The position numbers and the translations under genes were made by a program. A stretch of DNA of 64,000 bases from Clavibacter michiganensis (GTDB taxonomy: Bacteria > Actinomycetota > Actinomycetes > Actinomycetales > Microbacteriaceae): contig NZ_JAFBBJ010000001.1 in assembly GCF_016907085.1 (NCBI RefSeq), positions 2,542,001 to 2,606,000 on the forward strand, given 5' to 3'. Each line of letters starts with the position of its first letter. Position 1 is the first letter of the stretch. The notes under the pieces are model-generated. The model was not told where the DNA came from. It saw nothing but the letters and a program-made list of their open reading frames with translations, and did no database searches. Positions 25,709 to 34,058 of the stretch are shown here, piece by piece.

Positions 25709-26170
25709 TCAGCGGTCGGCGGGCACGGGGGCCGTCGGACCGGTCGGCCCGTCGGATCCGCCGTCGCCCGCGCCGCGGTCGCCCGGACGCATGCGGTCGC
25801 GCGCGTGGTGCAGCGTGTCCGACGGCACGGGCGGCACGCCGCGGGAGAGCCGCGCGAGCCCGACCCGCACGACGACCGCGGTCGCGATCCCGAACAGCGC
25901 CAGCGTGATGAGCGTCGCCGCCCACAGCGGCAGCGCGAGCAGCAGGAGCGCCACGATCACCGCGGCCAGGAGCCCCAGCGAGACGAGCGCGAGCGCGACG
26001 CCCGCGCCGAGCATGATGGCGCCCGAGCGGGCGGACCGGGCGCGCTCGCCGATCTCGCGCTTGGCGGAGTCGATCTCGGCGCGCACCGCGCGGAGCAGGG
26101 GGTCGATGGCCTTCTGGGCGAAGGACCCGCCCAGCCAGCCGCCGCGGGAGGAGCTGTCGTCGTCGGTCAT
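25709..26170 (-). CDS. phage-holin-X-like (DUF1469-type) membrane protein
   Basis: 153 residues. After a polar Ser/Asp/Gly start, an amphipathic stretch IDPLLRAVRAEIDSAKREIGERA (about 22-44) precedes two membrane segments (about 52-74 and 80-102) and a disordered Pro/Gly/Asp tail. This layout matches the putative actinobacterial holin-X family, membrane proteins that are not proven holins and commonly accompany Asp23-type stress genes. The ATG at 26170 is preceded by a purine-poor AGAGAAGAACGCACC stretch with a moderate site. It follows the alkaline-shock operon on the same strand but is separated by a strong hairpin, so it may be read through or have its own promoter. No phage genes surround it. 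Confidence 0.78.
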   Translation of the reverse strand: MTDDDSSSRGGWLGGSFAQKAIDPLLRAVRAEIDSAKREIGERARSARSGAIMLGAGVALALVSLGLLAAVIVALLLLALPLWAATLITLALFGIATAVVVRVGLARLSRGVPPVPSDTLHHARDRMRPGDRGAGDGGSDGPTGPTAPVPADR

Positions 26171-26226
26171 GGTGCGTTCTCTTCTCTCGTGCGGGGGGGG
26201 CGGGCGTGCAGGGAGCGGGCAGACGA

Positions 26227-26265
26227 CCGCCCCGGCCGGATCCCGAGGGGATCCGGGCCGGGGCG
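26227..26265 (-). terminator. strong hairpin between AmaP-like and holin-X-like genes
   Basis: A stem of about 18 pairs with one bulged base runs from CCGCCCCGGCCGGATCCC across a GAG loop to its complement ending at 26265. It lies 13 bases after the AmaP-like stop. An 8-G run at about 26204-26212 sits further downstream, in front of the next gene. Confidence 0.75.
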
Positions 26266-26277
26266 GCCGCGGGTCGA

Positions 26278-26883
26278 TCAGGCCAGGCGCGTCTCGCTCG
26301 ACATGCTCGAGCGGAGGCCGCCGGTGATCTGGATGACGACCGGCACCTCGGTGCCGAGGACGGCGTCGAGCCGGGTCACGGCCTCGTCGACCGTGCGGCG
26401 GACCGCGACGGGCGAGACGCCGCGACGGGCGACCGCGGTGACCCGCAGCGTGGTGGCGTGGGCCACCTCGAACGCCGTGACGTCGACGGACACGATCGCG
26501 GAGTCGTCGCGCAGCGCGTCCCCGAGCAGCTGCTCGGCGACCTTCGCGTCGATGACGACGGATCCGCCCGTGGGGGTGGACGCGTCGCGACCGCCCTCGA
26601 GCCGGACGAGCGTGCCGGTGCGGCCGTGCCCCTGGCGGAGCGCGAACCACGCGAGGACCACGATGAGCACGAGCGCCACGAGGGCGACGACCCAGAGGAT
26701 CCACGGCTGCCCGCCGGAGAGCGCGTCGGCGACCGGCTGCTTCGCGTCGGACGCGGCGCCGGAGACCGTGGACTGCACGTCCGGCAGGAGGCTGCCGGCG
26801 CCGAGCGCGACGCCCGCCGCGATCAGCACGAGGCCGACCACGATGACGAGGAGGCGGTTCAGCGCCCTGTTCGTGCTGGTCAT
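26278..26883 (-). CDS. AmaP-like alkaline shock membrane anchor protein
   Basis: 201 residues with two membrane segments (about 9-30 and 62-83) separated by an external loop, then a soluble C-terminal half with VVIDAKVAEQLLGDALRDDSAIVSVDV and a repeat of predicted beta-alpha elements. The two-helix-plus-domain design fits AmaP, which tethers Asp23 to the membrane in Staphylococcus. The ATG overlaps the preceding stop (ATGA at 26880-26883), so it is translated with the four genes upstream. It is the last member of the operon before a hairpin terminator. Sequence similarity to AmaP is weak by eye, and the call rests on topology and gene order. Confidence 0.75.
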   Translation of the reverse strand: MTSTNRALNRLLVIVVGLVLIAAGVALGAGSLLPDVQSTVSGAASDAKQPVADALSGGQPWILWVVALVALVLIVVLAWFALRQGHGRTGTLVRLEGGRDASTPTGGSVVIDAKVAEQLLGDALRDDSAIVSVDVTAFEVAHATTLRVTAVARRGVSPVAVRRTVDEAVTRLDAVLGTEVPVVIQITGGLRSSMSSETRLA

Positions 26884-27458
26884 GAGCCCACCTTCCCGTC
26901 CTTCGCGAGCGTCACCTTGGCGGTGAGCTTCGGCGTGTAGTCGTAGCCGTCGAGCTCGGCGCGGACGGCCTGCTCGATGGTGGCCTTGTCCGGCGTGTAC
27001 CCCGAGGAGGGCGTCAGCCGCACGAGCACCTGGCGCTTCGAGACGGAGACGTCGACCTGGTCGGGCGACACCTCGCCCGCGTAGCTGGCGGTGAGGGCGA
27101 CGGAGCGGGCGATGACGCGGTCGTCGACGACGGCCGCGGTGCGTCCCACGCTCCCGCCGCGGCGGCCGCGGCTGCCGGGCTTGATGCCCACGATCACGAG
27201 GATCAGACCCAGGATCGCGACCACGACGCCGATCGCGACGAGCGCGCCGGCCGGGGCCGACGCGGCGTCGAGCGTCGCCGACGCGAGGTCGGCGGGCGCG
27301 AGCAGCAGCGGCGCGGTGCCGATGGCCGCGAGGACCGACTCGGTGCCGAGCCAGGCGAGCACGAGGATCAGCAGCACGGCGAGCGTGATGGCGATCCCGG
27401 CGCGCGACGAGTGCGTCTCCCGCCGCACGAGGCGGCGGTAGGTGCTGTCGGTGCTCAT
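26880..27458 (-). CDS. DUF6286-type membrane protein of the alkaline-shock operon
   Basis: 192 residues. Two membrane segments (about 21-43 and 71-92), a short basic loop (GSRGRRGGSVGR), then a C-terminal soluble domain (about 108-190) with VIARSVALTASYAGEVSPDQVDVSVSKRQVLVRL, which resembles the Asp23-like beta-alpha fold used in this family. It lies fourth in a five-gene chain in which every junction is a 4-base overlap. Likely a membrane scaffold partner of the two Asp23-like proteins; molecular function is unknown. The start ATG at 27458 overlaps the preceding stop. Confidence 0.78.
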   Translation of the reverse strand: MSTDSTYRRLVRRETHSSRAGIAITLAVLLILVLAWLGTESVLAAIGTAPLLLAPADLASATLDAASAPAGALVAIGVVVAILGLILVIVGIKPGSRGRRGGSVGRTAAVVDDRVIARSVALTASYAGEVSPDQVDVSVSKRQVLVRLTPSSGYTPDKATIEQAVRAELDGYDYTPKLTAKVTLAKDGKVGS

Positions 27459-27829
27459 GAGACCCTCCTGCGTTCCTGGATGCGGGCGCCCGTGATCCGG
27501 AGGTCGACCCGGCCCACGGTGGATCCCGTGAGGCCGAGCACGCGCTCGCGGACCTCGGTCTGCGCGGCGGTGAGGCGCTCCACCAGCGACCCCTCGCGGA
27601 CCGGGCGGTCCGAGAGCGCGGGGACGCGGATGGGCGTGCGCGCCTCGACGGTGAGCTTGCCGCCGGCGTCCGTCAGCGTGACGCTGACGTCCGACGCGGG
27701 CACCTCGAGGGCATCCGCGGTGACGGCGGAGACCACCCGGCGCACGGCGCGCGACGTGATCGTGGTGCGGCCGCGGGTCGCCTGCGACGCGGTGCCGGGC
27801 GTCCCGGGGGCCGCGATCGCGGAGCTCAC
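27455..27829 (-). CDS. second Asp23/Gls24-like protein
   Basis: 124 residues, soluble. TTITSRAVRRVVSAVTADALEVPASDVSVTLTDAGGKLTVEARTPIRVP follows the helix then beta-strand pattern of Asp23/Gls24 domains, and LVERLTAAQTEVRERVLGLTGSTVGRVDLRITG gives the second half. It is shorter and more divergent than the first Asp23 protein at 28011. GTG start, overlapping the upstream stop as GTGA. Probably forms part of the same membrane-associated assembly as the neighbouring AmaP-like and DUF6286 proteins. Confidence 0.72.
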   Translation of the reverse strand: MSSAIAAPGTPGTASQATRGRTTITSRAVRRVVSAVTADALEVPASDVSVTLTDAGGKLTVEARTPIRVPALSDRPVREGSLVERLTAAQTEVRERVLGLTGSTVGRVDLRITGARIQERRRVS

Positions 27830-28014
27830 GACGACCGGCGCCCGCGGAGGGCGTCGGCGAGGCCGCGGACGTCCAGCTTGCCCTCGAGGACGCGGCCGAC
27901 GCCGAAGCCGACGGCCATGAAGATCAGCACGAGGAGGAAGCCCCCGAAGCCGAAGGCGAGCCCGGAGAGCGCGAGGACCGCGCCGACGAGGAGGCCCGTG
28001 ACGGTGGGGGTCAC
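27826..28014 (-). CDS. 62-residue membrane protein of the alkaline-shock operon
   Basis: Two closely spaced hydrophobic segments (about 5-22 and 24-41) and a basic C-terminal tail ending LRGRRSS. Size, position directly after Asp23 and topology match the DUF2273-like small proteins of Asp23 operons. The GTG start (28014) is inferred from the GTGA overlap with the Asp23 stop. No enzymatic motif is present; a membrane docking or spacer role is inferred. Confidence 0.75.
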   Translation of the reverse strand: MTPTVTGLLVGAVLALSGLAFGFGGFLLVLIFMAVGFGVGRVLEGKLDVRGLADALRGRRSS

Positions 28015-28448
28015 TGGACGCGCTTCTCGGCCGCGTCGTCGTCGGACGACTTGTCGGACGGGAGGTTCACGTCCGTGATCGTGACGTTGACCTCGGTGAC
28101 CTCCATGCCGACGACCTGGTCGATGGCGTCGGTGATGGCGGAGCGCACGTCGTCGGCGACCTGCTGCAGGTCGACCGGGTACTCGGCGATGAGCGTGACG
28201 TCGACGGCGACCTGGGTCTCGCCGACCTCGACGGAGATGCCCTGGCCGCGGTCCTGCTGGCCGATGACGTTGCGGATCGCGCCGACGGCACGGGCCGCGC
28301 CGTTGCCGAGGTCGTGCACGCCGGCCACCTGGCGGGCCGCGATGCCGGCGACCTTCTCGATGACACCGTCGGCGATGGTGTTCTTGCCTCCGGTGGTGCC
28401 GGTGCCGGTGACGCCGGTGGACGCGGACGTGGGGGTGATGCTCGACAT
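28011..28448 (-). CDS. Asp23/Gls24 family envelope stress response protein
   Basis: 145 residues. The family signature is clear: NTIADGVIEKVAGIAARQVAGVHDLGNGAARAVG (about 23-56) and ISVEVGETQVAVDVTLIAEYPVDLQQVADDVRSAITDAIDQVVGMEVTEVNVTITDV (about 70-126), with a charged C-terminal tail. Asp23 is an abundant, membrane-associated alkaline/cell-wall stress protein in Gram-positives. The ATG at 28448 is preceded by GAGAGAGAC. It heads the five-gene operon running down to 26278. The 200-base region upstream, between it and the AraC regulator, should hold the operon promoter, but I cannot assign a convincing -35/-10 pair. Confidence 0.88.
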   Translation of the reverse strand: MSSITPTSASTGVTGTGTTGGKNTIADGVIEKVAGIAARQVAGVHDLGNGAARAVGAIRNVIGQQDRGQGISVEVGETQVAVDVTLIAEYPVDLQQVADDVRSAITDAIDQVVGMEVTEVNVTITDVNLPSDKSSDDDAAEKRVQ

Positions 28449-28620
28449 GGTGTCTCTCTCTCGTGGTGGTCGGACGGTTCTGGTGGTGCAGCTGCGTGGC
28501 GCGGATCCGAGGGTGCCTCGCGATCCCGCTTCGTCATTCAGACGCATGGACCGGGCGGTTCGGCACGCGGTTCAGGTGACTCCCAGGGAGCGGGATCACC
28601 GCTTCGCCTCCCGGACACCG

Positions 28621-28649
28621 GTCGGGGCGGGAGCGGACACCGCCCCGAC
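28621..28649 (-). terminator. terminator hairpin after the AraC-type regulator
   Basis: GTCGGGGCGG (28621-28630) pairs perfectly with CCGCCCCGAC (28640-28649) across a 9-base loop, six bases past the regulator stop. Confidence 0.75.
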
Positions 28650-28654
28650 GCCCG

Positions 28655-29836
28655 TCAGCCGCGCAGCGTCGCGCTCGGCAGCTCGCCGAAGCGCTCCGCG
28701 TAGGAGGCGGCGAACCGGCCGAGGTGGCCGAAGCCCCACTGCTCGGCGACGGCCCGCACGGTGGTCGTGGTGGGCGACGCGTCGCGCAGCTCGGCGCGCA
28801 CGCGGTCGAGCCGGATCCCGCGGAGCAGCGCGCTCGGCGTCGTGTCCTCGTGGCGCCGCACGGCGAGCTGGAGCACGCGCGTGCTGATCCCCGCGGCCCG
28901 CGCCGCGTCGGCCGGCGTGATGGGCCGGTCGGCGTGGTGATGCAGGTACTCGATGGCGGCGCGGACGGCGCTCAGGCGCGGCGCGCGCATCTCCGCGCTG
29001 AACGGCACGTCGTGCCACGGGAACAGCTGGAGGGTGGCGCGCGCGACGAGGAGGCCGGCCTGCATCCGCAGCAGCGGGCTCGACGTGGCGTCCTGCAGCA
29101 CGGGGCTCGCCTCGCCGACCGCGCGCCGCCAGGCGGAGGTCTGCTCGGGCGACGGCGCGCGGGTGTGGTCGAAGACGAGCGGGCGCGAGCGGCCCTCGTG
29201 CAGCTCGGCGGCGGTCTCCTCGAGGAAGGCCGCGTCGATGTGCACGAGGTTCTGCACCGCGGGGTCGGAGCGGAAGCTGAACGACCGGCCGGAGGGCAGG
29301 AGGAACGGGCGGGTCCCGCTCGAGCGCACCTCGTGCGAGCCGATGTCGACGGCGCCGGATCCCTCGCGCCACCAGGCGACGACGTAGTCGGCCAGCACGG
29401 GCAGCCGGCCCCAGTGCTCGGCGGGGAAGACCGACGATCGGAGCGTGACGTTCTCGTCGCCGACGAACGAGTACCGGTACGAGAAGTCGCCCGGGCCCTT
29501 CGCGGCGCGGAAGTCGGTGCCCGGGTGCAGGGCGCGGTAGCGCTCGATCGCCTCGTCGAGGTCGGTGCCGGCCATGTGGCCGCGGCGGAGCGCGGGAGCA
29601 GGGGACTCCGCGGCCCAGTCGGCGAGATCCGCGGCCCGGCCCTCGGGGGCCGCGCCGCCCTCGTGGGGCGCGATGGTGTCGACGGTCGCGTCGCCGTCGT
29701 GCGGGCGTGTGCGGGGTGCAGGCCGGGTCGTGCCCGGCAGCCCGGCACCGCCGGCCCGCTCGTCGTCGAGCGCGGGCAGCGCGTGCAGGGGGGACGCGGC
29801 GCGGTGGCGCCCGTCGGGCGCGGATGCGGTGCTCAT
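28655..29836 (-). CDS. AraC family transcriptional regulator
   Basis: 393 residues. The C-terminal third carries the double helix-turn-helix of AraC/XylS proteins: HADRPITPADAARAAGISTRVLQLAVRRHEDTTPSALLRGIRLDRVRAEL (first HTH) and VRAVAEQWGFGHLGRFAASYAERFGELPS (second HTH). The middle (about 95-270) resembles the AraC-binding-like-domain-type N-terminal of regulators with FSYRYSFVGDENVTLRSS. The first 90 residues are low-complexity and probably disordered. The ATG at 29836 has GGAGGA 6 bases upstream. Neither neighbour gives a clear target: downstream is the Asp23 operon (after a terminator), upstream the ferritin-like gene. The effector is unknown. Confidence 0.88.
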   Translation of the reverse strand: MSTASAPDGRHRAASPLHALPALDDERAGGAGLPGTTRPAPRTRPHDGDATVDTIAPHEGGAAPEGRAADLADWAAESPAPALRRGHMAGTDLDEAIERYRALHPGTDFRAAKGPGDFSYRYSFVGDENVTLRSSVFPAEHWGRLPVLADYVVAWWREGSGAVDIGSHEVRSSGTRPFLLPSGRSFSFRSDPAVQNLVHIDAAFLEETAAELHEGRSRPLVFDHTRAPSPEQTSAWRRAVGEASPVLQDATSSPLLRMQAGLLVARATLQLFPWHDVPFSAEMRAPRLSAVRAAIEYLHHHADRPITPADAARAAGISTRVLQLAVRRHEDTTPSALLRGIRLDRVRAELRDASPTTTTVRAVAEQWGFGHLGRFAASYAERFGELPSATLRG

Positions 29837-29929
29837 GGATCCTCCGTCCTGCGCGACCGGGATCCGATCGCGTGTCATGGAGTGGACGTTCTGGGCGGCG
29901 TGTTCGTCACGCTTCGGGAGGGCGGATCC

Positions 29930-29985
29930 CCGTCCGGCGCGCGACCGGACGGGTCAGGTCGGGACGCCGCGGCGGCGCCCCGACC
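29930..29985 (-). terminator. tandem hairpins after the ferritin-like gene
   Basis: Two stems in a row: GGTCGGG/CCCGACC (29957-29963 with 29979-29985) and CCGTCCGG/CCGGACGG (29930-29937 with 29945-29952). Both are perfect and lie just past the stop of the minus-strand gene at 29998. Confidence 0.7.
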
Positions 29986-29997
29986 CGCCCGCTGCCG

Positions 29998-30939
29998 CTA
30001 GTTCGCGGCGCTCGTGGTGATGCTCCCGTTGATGCCGGCCGGGTAGAACCCGCCGCGGTTCACGGCCTTGCTGTTCAGGTACACGATGTTGAGCACCTGG
30101 CCGGTCGTGCGGCTGAACGCGATGCTGTTCGCGTCGGTCGGCACGAGGTTGGCGCCGCCCGAGACCGTGATGCCCTGGTCGAGGTCCGTGGACCCGTCGA
30201 GGGAGTCGCGCGCGTTCGAGATCGCGTTGGCGGGCGCCGCGAGGCCCCGGGCGAACAGCTGCGAGCGGATGATGCCCGCGTGGTAGGCCTCGACCGCGAG
30301 GATCCCGGCGGCCGCCTCGAGGTACGTCTTGTTGGTGATGAGCGGCGCGGCGCCCTTGTACGCCGTGACCCCGACGTCCTCGAAGATGAAGGAGGCCAGC
30401 AGGAAGTTCTCCTGGTTGGCGAACGCGTCGAAGGTCTGGGTGCCGCTGATGAGGCCGGCGGCGCGGGCCGCGGCCGTGAACGCGGCGTCCAGGTTGATCG
30501 CCGGGCGCGCGACCCGCGCGGATCCGAGGGCGGCGCGGAGGAACTTGACGTGCGCCTTCTCGTCCTGCGCGATCTCGTAGGCGTACTGGCGGATCGCGTA
30601 GTCCTGGAACTGGACCGCGCGGCCGCCGGTCACGGCGCCCAGCGTGCCGACGCCCGTGGTGTCGTTCGGGACGAGGCCGTTGCCGGTCACGGCGCGGAGG
30701 TAGAACTCGGCCTCCAGGTACTCGAGGTTGAGCGCGAAGTTGAGGACGGCGGCGTCCGTGACGGCGCCCGCGTCGGCCTCGGCCTGGGCGTCGGCCGCCT
30801 GGGCCCCGGTCGCGGGGATGAGGGCCGCGGCGCCGACGCCGAGTCCCGCGACGCCCGCGGCGCTGAAGAAACGACGGCGATCCAGGGGCGATTGCGCGCT
30901 CCGGTCGATGGCCTGGCTGATGAACTTCCTGTCGAACAT
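29998..30939 (-). CDS. Tat-exported ferritin-like domain protein
   Basis: 313 residues. A twin-arginine box [10 protein letters not shown] (about 20-29) and hydrophobic region ending in ATGAQA indicate Tat export. The mature part is a ferritin-like four-helix domain of the Ferritin_2/DUF type: [20 protein letters not shown] (Glu/Tyr pattern), [20 protein letters not shown] (DE-xx-H) and [23 protein letters not shown] (E-xx-H), supplying candidate di-metal ligands. The tail after about 240 is extended ([19 protein letters not shown]). Such proteins are often desiccation- or stress-related in plants and bacteria; the function is not settled. The ATG at 30939 has CGGAG 8 bases upstream; an in-frame upstream ATG has no ribosome site. 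Confidence 0.85.
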   Translation of the reverse strand: MFDRKFISQAIDRSAQSPLDRRRFFSAAGVAGLGVGAAALIPATGAQAADAQAEADAGAVTDAAVLNFALNLEYLEAEFYLRAVTGNGLVPNDTTGVGTLGAVTGGRAVQFQDYAIRQYAYEIAQDEKAHVKFLRAALGSARVARPAINLDAAFTAAARAAGLISGTQTFDAFANQENFLLASFIFEDVGVTAYKGAAPLITNKTYLEAAAGILAVEAYHAGIIRSQLFARGLAAPANAISNARDSLDGSTDLDQGITVSGGANLVPTDANSIAFSRTTGQVLNIVYLNSKAVNRGGFYPAGINGSITTSAAN

Positions 30940-31076
30940 GGCACGCTCCGAGGAGGTCGGCGGTGCGCATGGCTCGTCCATGGGCATCCGCGTGGCTCAC
31001 GATCCGCCCGAATCTTCTCGTGCGCAATGCCTTAGCCCTCGCCTTCTGCTGGGATCCGATCCCGGGCTACCGGTAT

Positions 31077-31093
31077 GCGGGGCCAGGCCCCGC
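31077..31093 (-). terminator. short hairpin after the TetR gene
   Basis: GCGGGGC and GCCCCGC form a perfect 7-bp stem with a CAG loop, 23 bases beyond the TetR stop. The remainder of the 176-base gap (30940-31115) should contain the promoter of the ferritin-like gene; no convincing boxes seen. Confidence 0.55.
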
Positions 31094-31115
31094 GTCCGGG
31101 GGTGGCCGGGCCGCG

Positions 31116-31694
<579 letters not shown>

Positions 31695-31742
31695 CCGCCC
31701 CTGACCTCCTGCCTGGCCTCTGCGCGAACGCCGCCACGACGA

Positions 31743-31766
31743 TTGCTTGACCGATTGGTAGAGCAA
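31743..31766. promoter_or_regulatory. 24-bp imperfect palindrome, probable TetR operator
   Basis: The outer arms TTGCT and AGCAA pair fully, and inner blocks ACC (31750-31752) and GGT (31757-31759) pair around the centre; in all about 16 of 24 positions are symmetric. It sits between the divergent TetR and cutinase genes, the classic location of a TetR operator. Confidence 0.65.
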
Positions 31767-31855
31767 ACGTAGCGTCCTCGGCACGAGGCGCCCGCGGGGG
31801 CCCGGGAGCGTGTTCCCGGGGATCGGGCGAGCGCATGACCGTCTGGGGGGACACG

Positions 31856-32749
31856 ATGACGATGACGATGACGACGACGAGGGGCGGCCGACGCGGCCCG
31901 CTCCTGACCACGGCGGCGATGCTGGTGGCGGCAGGTACCGCCCTCGGGCTCGCCGCCCCCGCCCAGGCGGCGGCGGTCAACCCGTACGAGCGGGGACCCG
32001 AGCCGAGCACCGCGAGCATCGAGGCCACGCGGGGCTCGTTCGCGGTGTCGGAGACGTCGGTGTCCCGGCTCACGGCCCGCGGCTTCGGTGGCGGCACCAT
32101 CCACTACCCGACCACCACGAGCGCCGGCACCTTCGGCGCCGTCGCCATCGCGCCCGGCTACACGGCCCGCGAGTCGAGCATCGCCTGGCTCGGCCCGCGC
32201 CTCGCGTCGCAGGGCTTCGTCGTGTTCACCATCGACACGATCACCACATCGGACCAGCCGAGCTCGCGCGGCGACCAGCTCCGCGCGGCGCTGTCCTACG
32301 TGGCGACCGAGAGCTCCGTGCGCGGCCGCGTCGACGGCTCCCGGCTCGCGGTCATGGGGCACTCGATGGGCGGCGGCGGATCCCTGCAGGCGGCCAAGGA
32401 CGACCCGGCGATCCGCGCGGTCATCCCGATGACGCCGTACAACCTCGACAAGACGTGGCCCGAGGTGGTCGCGCCCACCCTGGTCATCGGCGCGGAGGAC
32501 GACAGCGTGGCCCCGGTCTCCCGTCACGCCGAGCCCTTCTACGAGTCGCTGACGCAGGCGTCGGAGAAGGCGTACCTGGAGCTCCGCGGCGCGAGCCACT
32601 TCGCCCCGAACATCTCGAACACGACCATCGCGAGCGCGAGCATCGCCTGGCTCAAGCGCCACGTCGACGCGGACACCCGCTACGAGCGCTTCATCTGCCC
32701 GGCGCCCGCGGTGAGCCTCCAGATCAGCGAGTACCGCGGCACCTGCTGA
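31856..32749 (+). CDS. secreted cutinase / polyester hydrolase (TfCut2-like)
   Basis: 297 residues with a signal peptide ending near AAPAQAAA. The mature part ([10 protein letters not shown] onward) follows the Thermobifida cutinases almost end to end: [72 protein letters not shown] and a C-terminal Cys281/Cys297 pair. Catalytic triad Ser170, Asp216, His248; oxyanion/aromatic subsite Tyr102 and Met171. The aromatic clamp Trp of TfCut2 (W155) is Tyr195 here, and the Ca-site residues D174 and D204 are Glu214 and Arg244. It should hydrolyse cutin and related polyesters outside the cell, fitting plant association. Start chosen at 31856 (GGGGGG upstream); three in-frame ATGs lie in an ATGACG repeat and another at 31835. 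Confidence 0.92.
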   Translation: MTMTMTTTRGGRRGPLLTTAAMLVAAGTALGLAAPAQAAAVNPYERGPEPSTASIEATRGSFAVSETSVSRLTARGFGGGTIHYPTTTSAGTFGAVAIAPGYTARESSIAWLGPRLASQGFVVFTIDTITTSDQPSSRGDQLRAALSYVATESSVRGRVDGSRLAVMGHSMGGGGSLQAAKDDPAIRAVIPMTPYNLDKTWPEVVAPTLVIGAEDDSVAPVSRHAEPFYESLTQASEKAYLELRGASHFAPNISNTTIASASIAWLKRHVDADTRYERFICPAPAVSLQISEYRGTC

Positions 32750-32770
32750 CCGCGGCGGCGGCGCGGGACA

Positions 32771-32810
32771 GTGCGACGGCGGGGCGCCCTCGGGCACCCC
32801 GCCGTCGCAC
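32771..32810. terminator. bidirectional terminator between cutinase and membrane protein
   Basis: A perfect 14-bp stem: GTGCGACGGCGGGG (32771-32784) with its complement at 32797-32810 around a 12-base loop. The genes on both sides converge on it. Confidence 0.88.
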
Positions 32811-32821
32811 GTGCGTCGTGG

Positions 32822-33364
32822 CTAGCTCGTGAAGCGGTCGATCCAGCCCGCGACGGGGCGCTGCTGCTCGCCCTGCTGGGCGGCGAGGACCACGAGCACC
32901 GCGGTGAGCGCGGGGATCGCCCACTGCAGCGCCTTCTGCTGCTTCTGGGCGCTGGCCAGCTCGTCCGAGACGCCGGCGCCGGGCTCGGTCGTGCCCTTCG
33001 GGGCCTCGTCCGCGTGCTTGGCCATGCGTCCGCCGACGAGCGCCGAGTAGAGCGTCGTGCCGGCGGCCGCGATGGTCAGGACGGCCTTGACCTTGGTGTT
33101 GGTGCGGGCCTCGCCCTGGGCCGCGAGGCGGCCCTTGTTCGCGTAGATCAGGCCGAGCCCGCCGACGGCGTGCGCGCCCAGGGCGGCGAGCTGCACGGGC
33201 GCCCACTTGGCCCAGCCGAGGGAGGAGAGGCGCAGGCGCTCCTGCGGCTGCTTCGCGGCGGCGGCGGCGCCGTTGAGGCCGACCGCGCCCATGAGCGATC
33301 CGCCGAACCAGGCCGCGAGGCCGAGGTCGTGCATGCTCCTGATGACGGTGTTGCGTTCTGACAT
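32822..33364 (-). CDS. uncharacterised actinobacterial membrane protein
   Basis: 180 residues. Hydrophobic segments at about 12-33, 56-76, 92-113 and 148-164 suggest three or four membrane passes, with a charged hydrophilic loop (MAKHADEAPKGTTEPGAGVSDELASAQKQQKAL) between the third and fourth. The ATG at 33364 is preceded by GGGAG. I recognise no named family; it looks like a conserved Microbacteriaceae protein. It is transcribed alone: the convergent terminator lies just past its stop and the next gene upstream is divergent, 249 bases away. Confidence 0.78.
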   Translation of the reverse strand: MSERNTVIRSMHDLGLAAWFGGSLMGAVGLNGAAAAAKQPQERLRLSSLGWAKWAPVQLAALGAHAVGGLGLIYANKGRLAAQGEARTNTKVKAVLTIAAAGTTLYSALVGGRMAKHADEAPKGTTEPGAGVSDELASAQKQQKALQWAIPALTAVLVVLAAQQGEQQRPVAGWIDRFTS

Positions 33365-33613
33365 TGTGCTTCTCCCGAGTCGTCCGAGACCGCCCGCGGG
33401 GCGGCCGCTGTCTGTGAGCTGGACGCTACGCCCGGGATCGAGCAGTGTGTCGGCGGGCGGCGGATGCCCAGGATCGCGACACCGCCGGGAGCCGACGAGC
33501 CGTCCCCGGATCCTGGGAGTCGGGCCGCGCGCCCTTGGCACGCCTCCCGCCGCCCGGTTGGCTGGACGCGTGCCCGTCGTGCGGCGGCACCACGACACGA
33601 GGGGACGGATGCC

Positions 33614-34006
33614 ATGGGCAAGGCGTGGATGGTGATGGTCGCGGCCGTGCTCGGCGGCCACGGGTTCGTGGGGCTCTTCATCGAGGGGTCGCACATGCTG
33701 GGGGTGCTCAACGTCGACTTCTTCCTCGACGCCCTCTACCTGCTGAGCGCGGTCGCCCTGCTCGTCGCCGGTACCCGGCAGCTCGGTCCCGGCGCGATCC
33801 GGGCGACGCTCGCGGCCTTCGGCGGCCTGTACACGCTCATGGGCGTGCTGAGCATCCTCGATCCCCGGCTCGGCGGCCTCGCGCCCACCGGCTTCACGAT
33901 CGTCGACGACTTCCTCTTTTTCGGCATCGGCCTCTCCGGCCTCGCCCTCGCGCTGACGCCCAGCTCGGCCGAGCCGCTCACGACGGGCGGCAAGGCGCTC
34001 AACTAG
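33614..34006 (+). CDS. small four-helix membrane protein (DUF4383-like)
   Basis: 130 residues, almost entirely hydrophobic: segments near 5-25, 38-56, 62-82 and 95-115. Short loops contain GSHMLGVLNVDFFLDALYLLS and SILDPRLGGLAPTGFTIVDDFLFFGIG, a layout like DUF4383 proteins. The function is unknown. The ATG at 33614 is preceded by GGGGACGG. It is a single gene, divergent from the membrane protein at 32822 and convergent with the GntR regulator, with an 8-bp tandem repeat array filling the gap after its stop. Confidence 0.72.
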   Translation: MGKAWMVMVAAVLGGHGFVGLFIEGSHMLGVLNVDFFLDALYLLSAVALLVAGTRQLGPGAIRATLAAFGGLYTLMGVLSILDPRLGGLAPTGFTIVDDFLFFGIGLSGLALALTPSSAEPLTTGGKALN

Positions 34007-34058
34007 CGCGGGCGCGCGGGCGCGCGGGCGCGCAGGCGCGCGGTCGCGCCGCCGCGCG
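34006..34058. repeat. 8-bp tandem repeat array (GCGCGGGC)
   Basis: Three perfect copies of GCGCGGGC (34006-34029) followed by three degenerate copies to about 34053 fill the gap between two convergent stops. It starts at the last base of the upstream stop codon. Self-complementary GCGC cores may let it serve as a crude terminator. Confidence 0.85.

Noticed and set aside
25709..26170. Prophage holin as a sign of a phage island
   Set aside because: No other phage genes nearby; the family is a common actinobacterial membrane protein next to Asp23 genes.
31801..31820. CCCGGGA/TCCCGGG hairpin in the cutinase leader as a terminator or riboswitch
   Set aside because: Only 7 bp, no upstream transcript to terminate, and no recognised riboswitch consensus.
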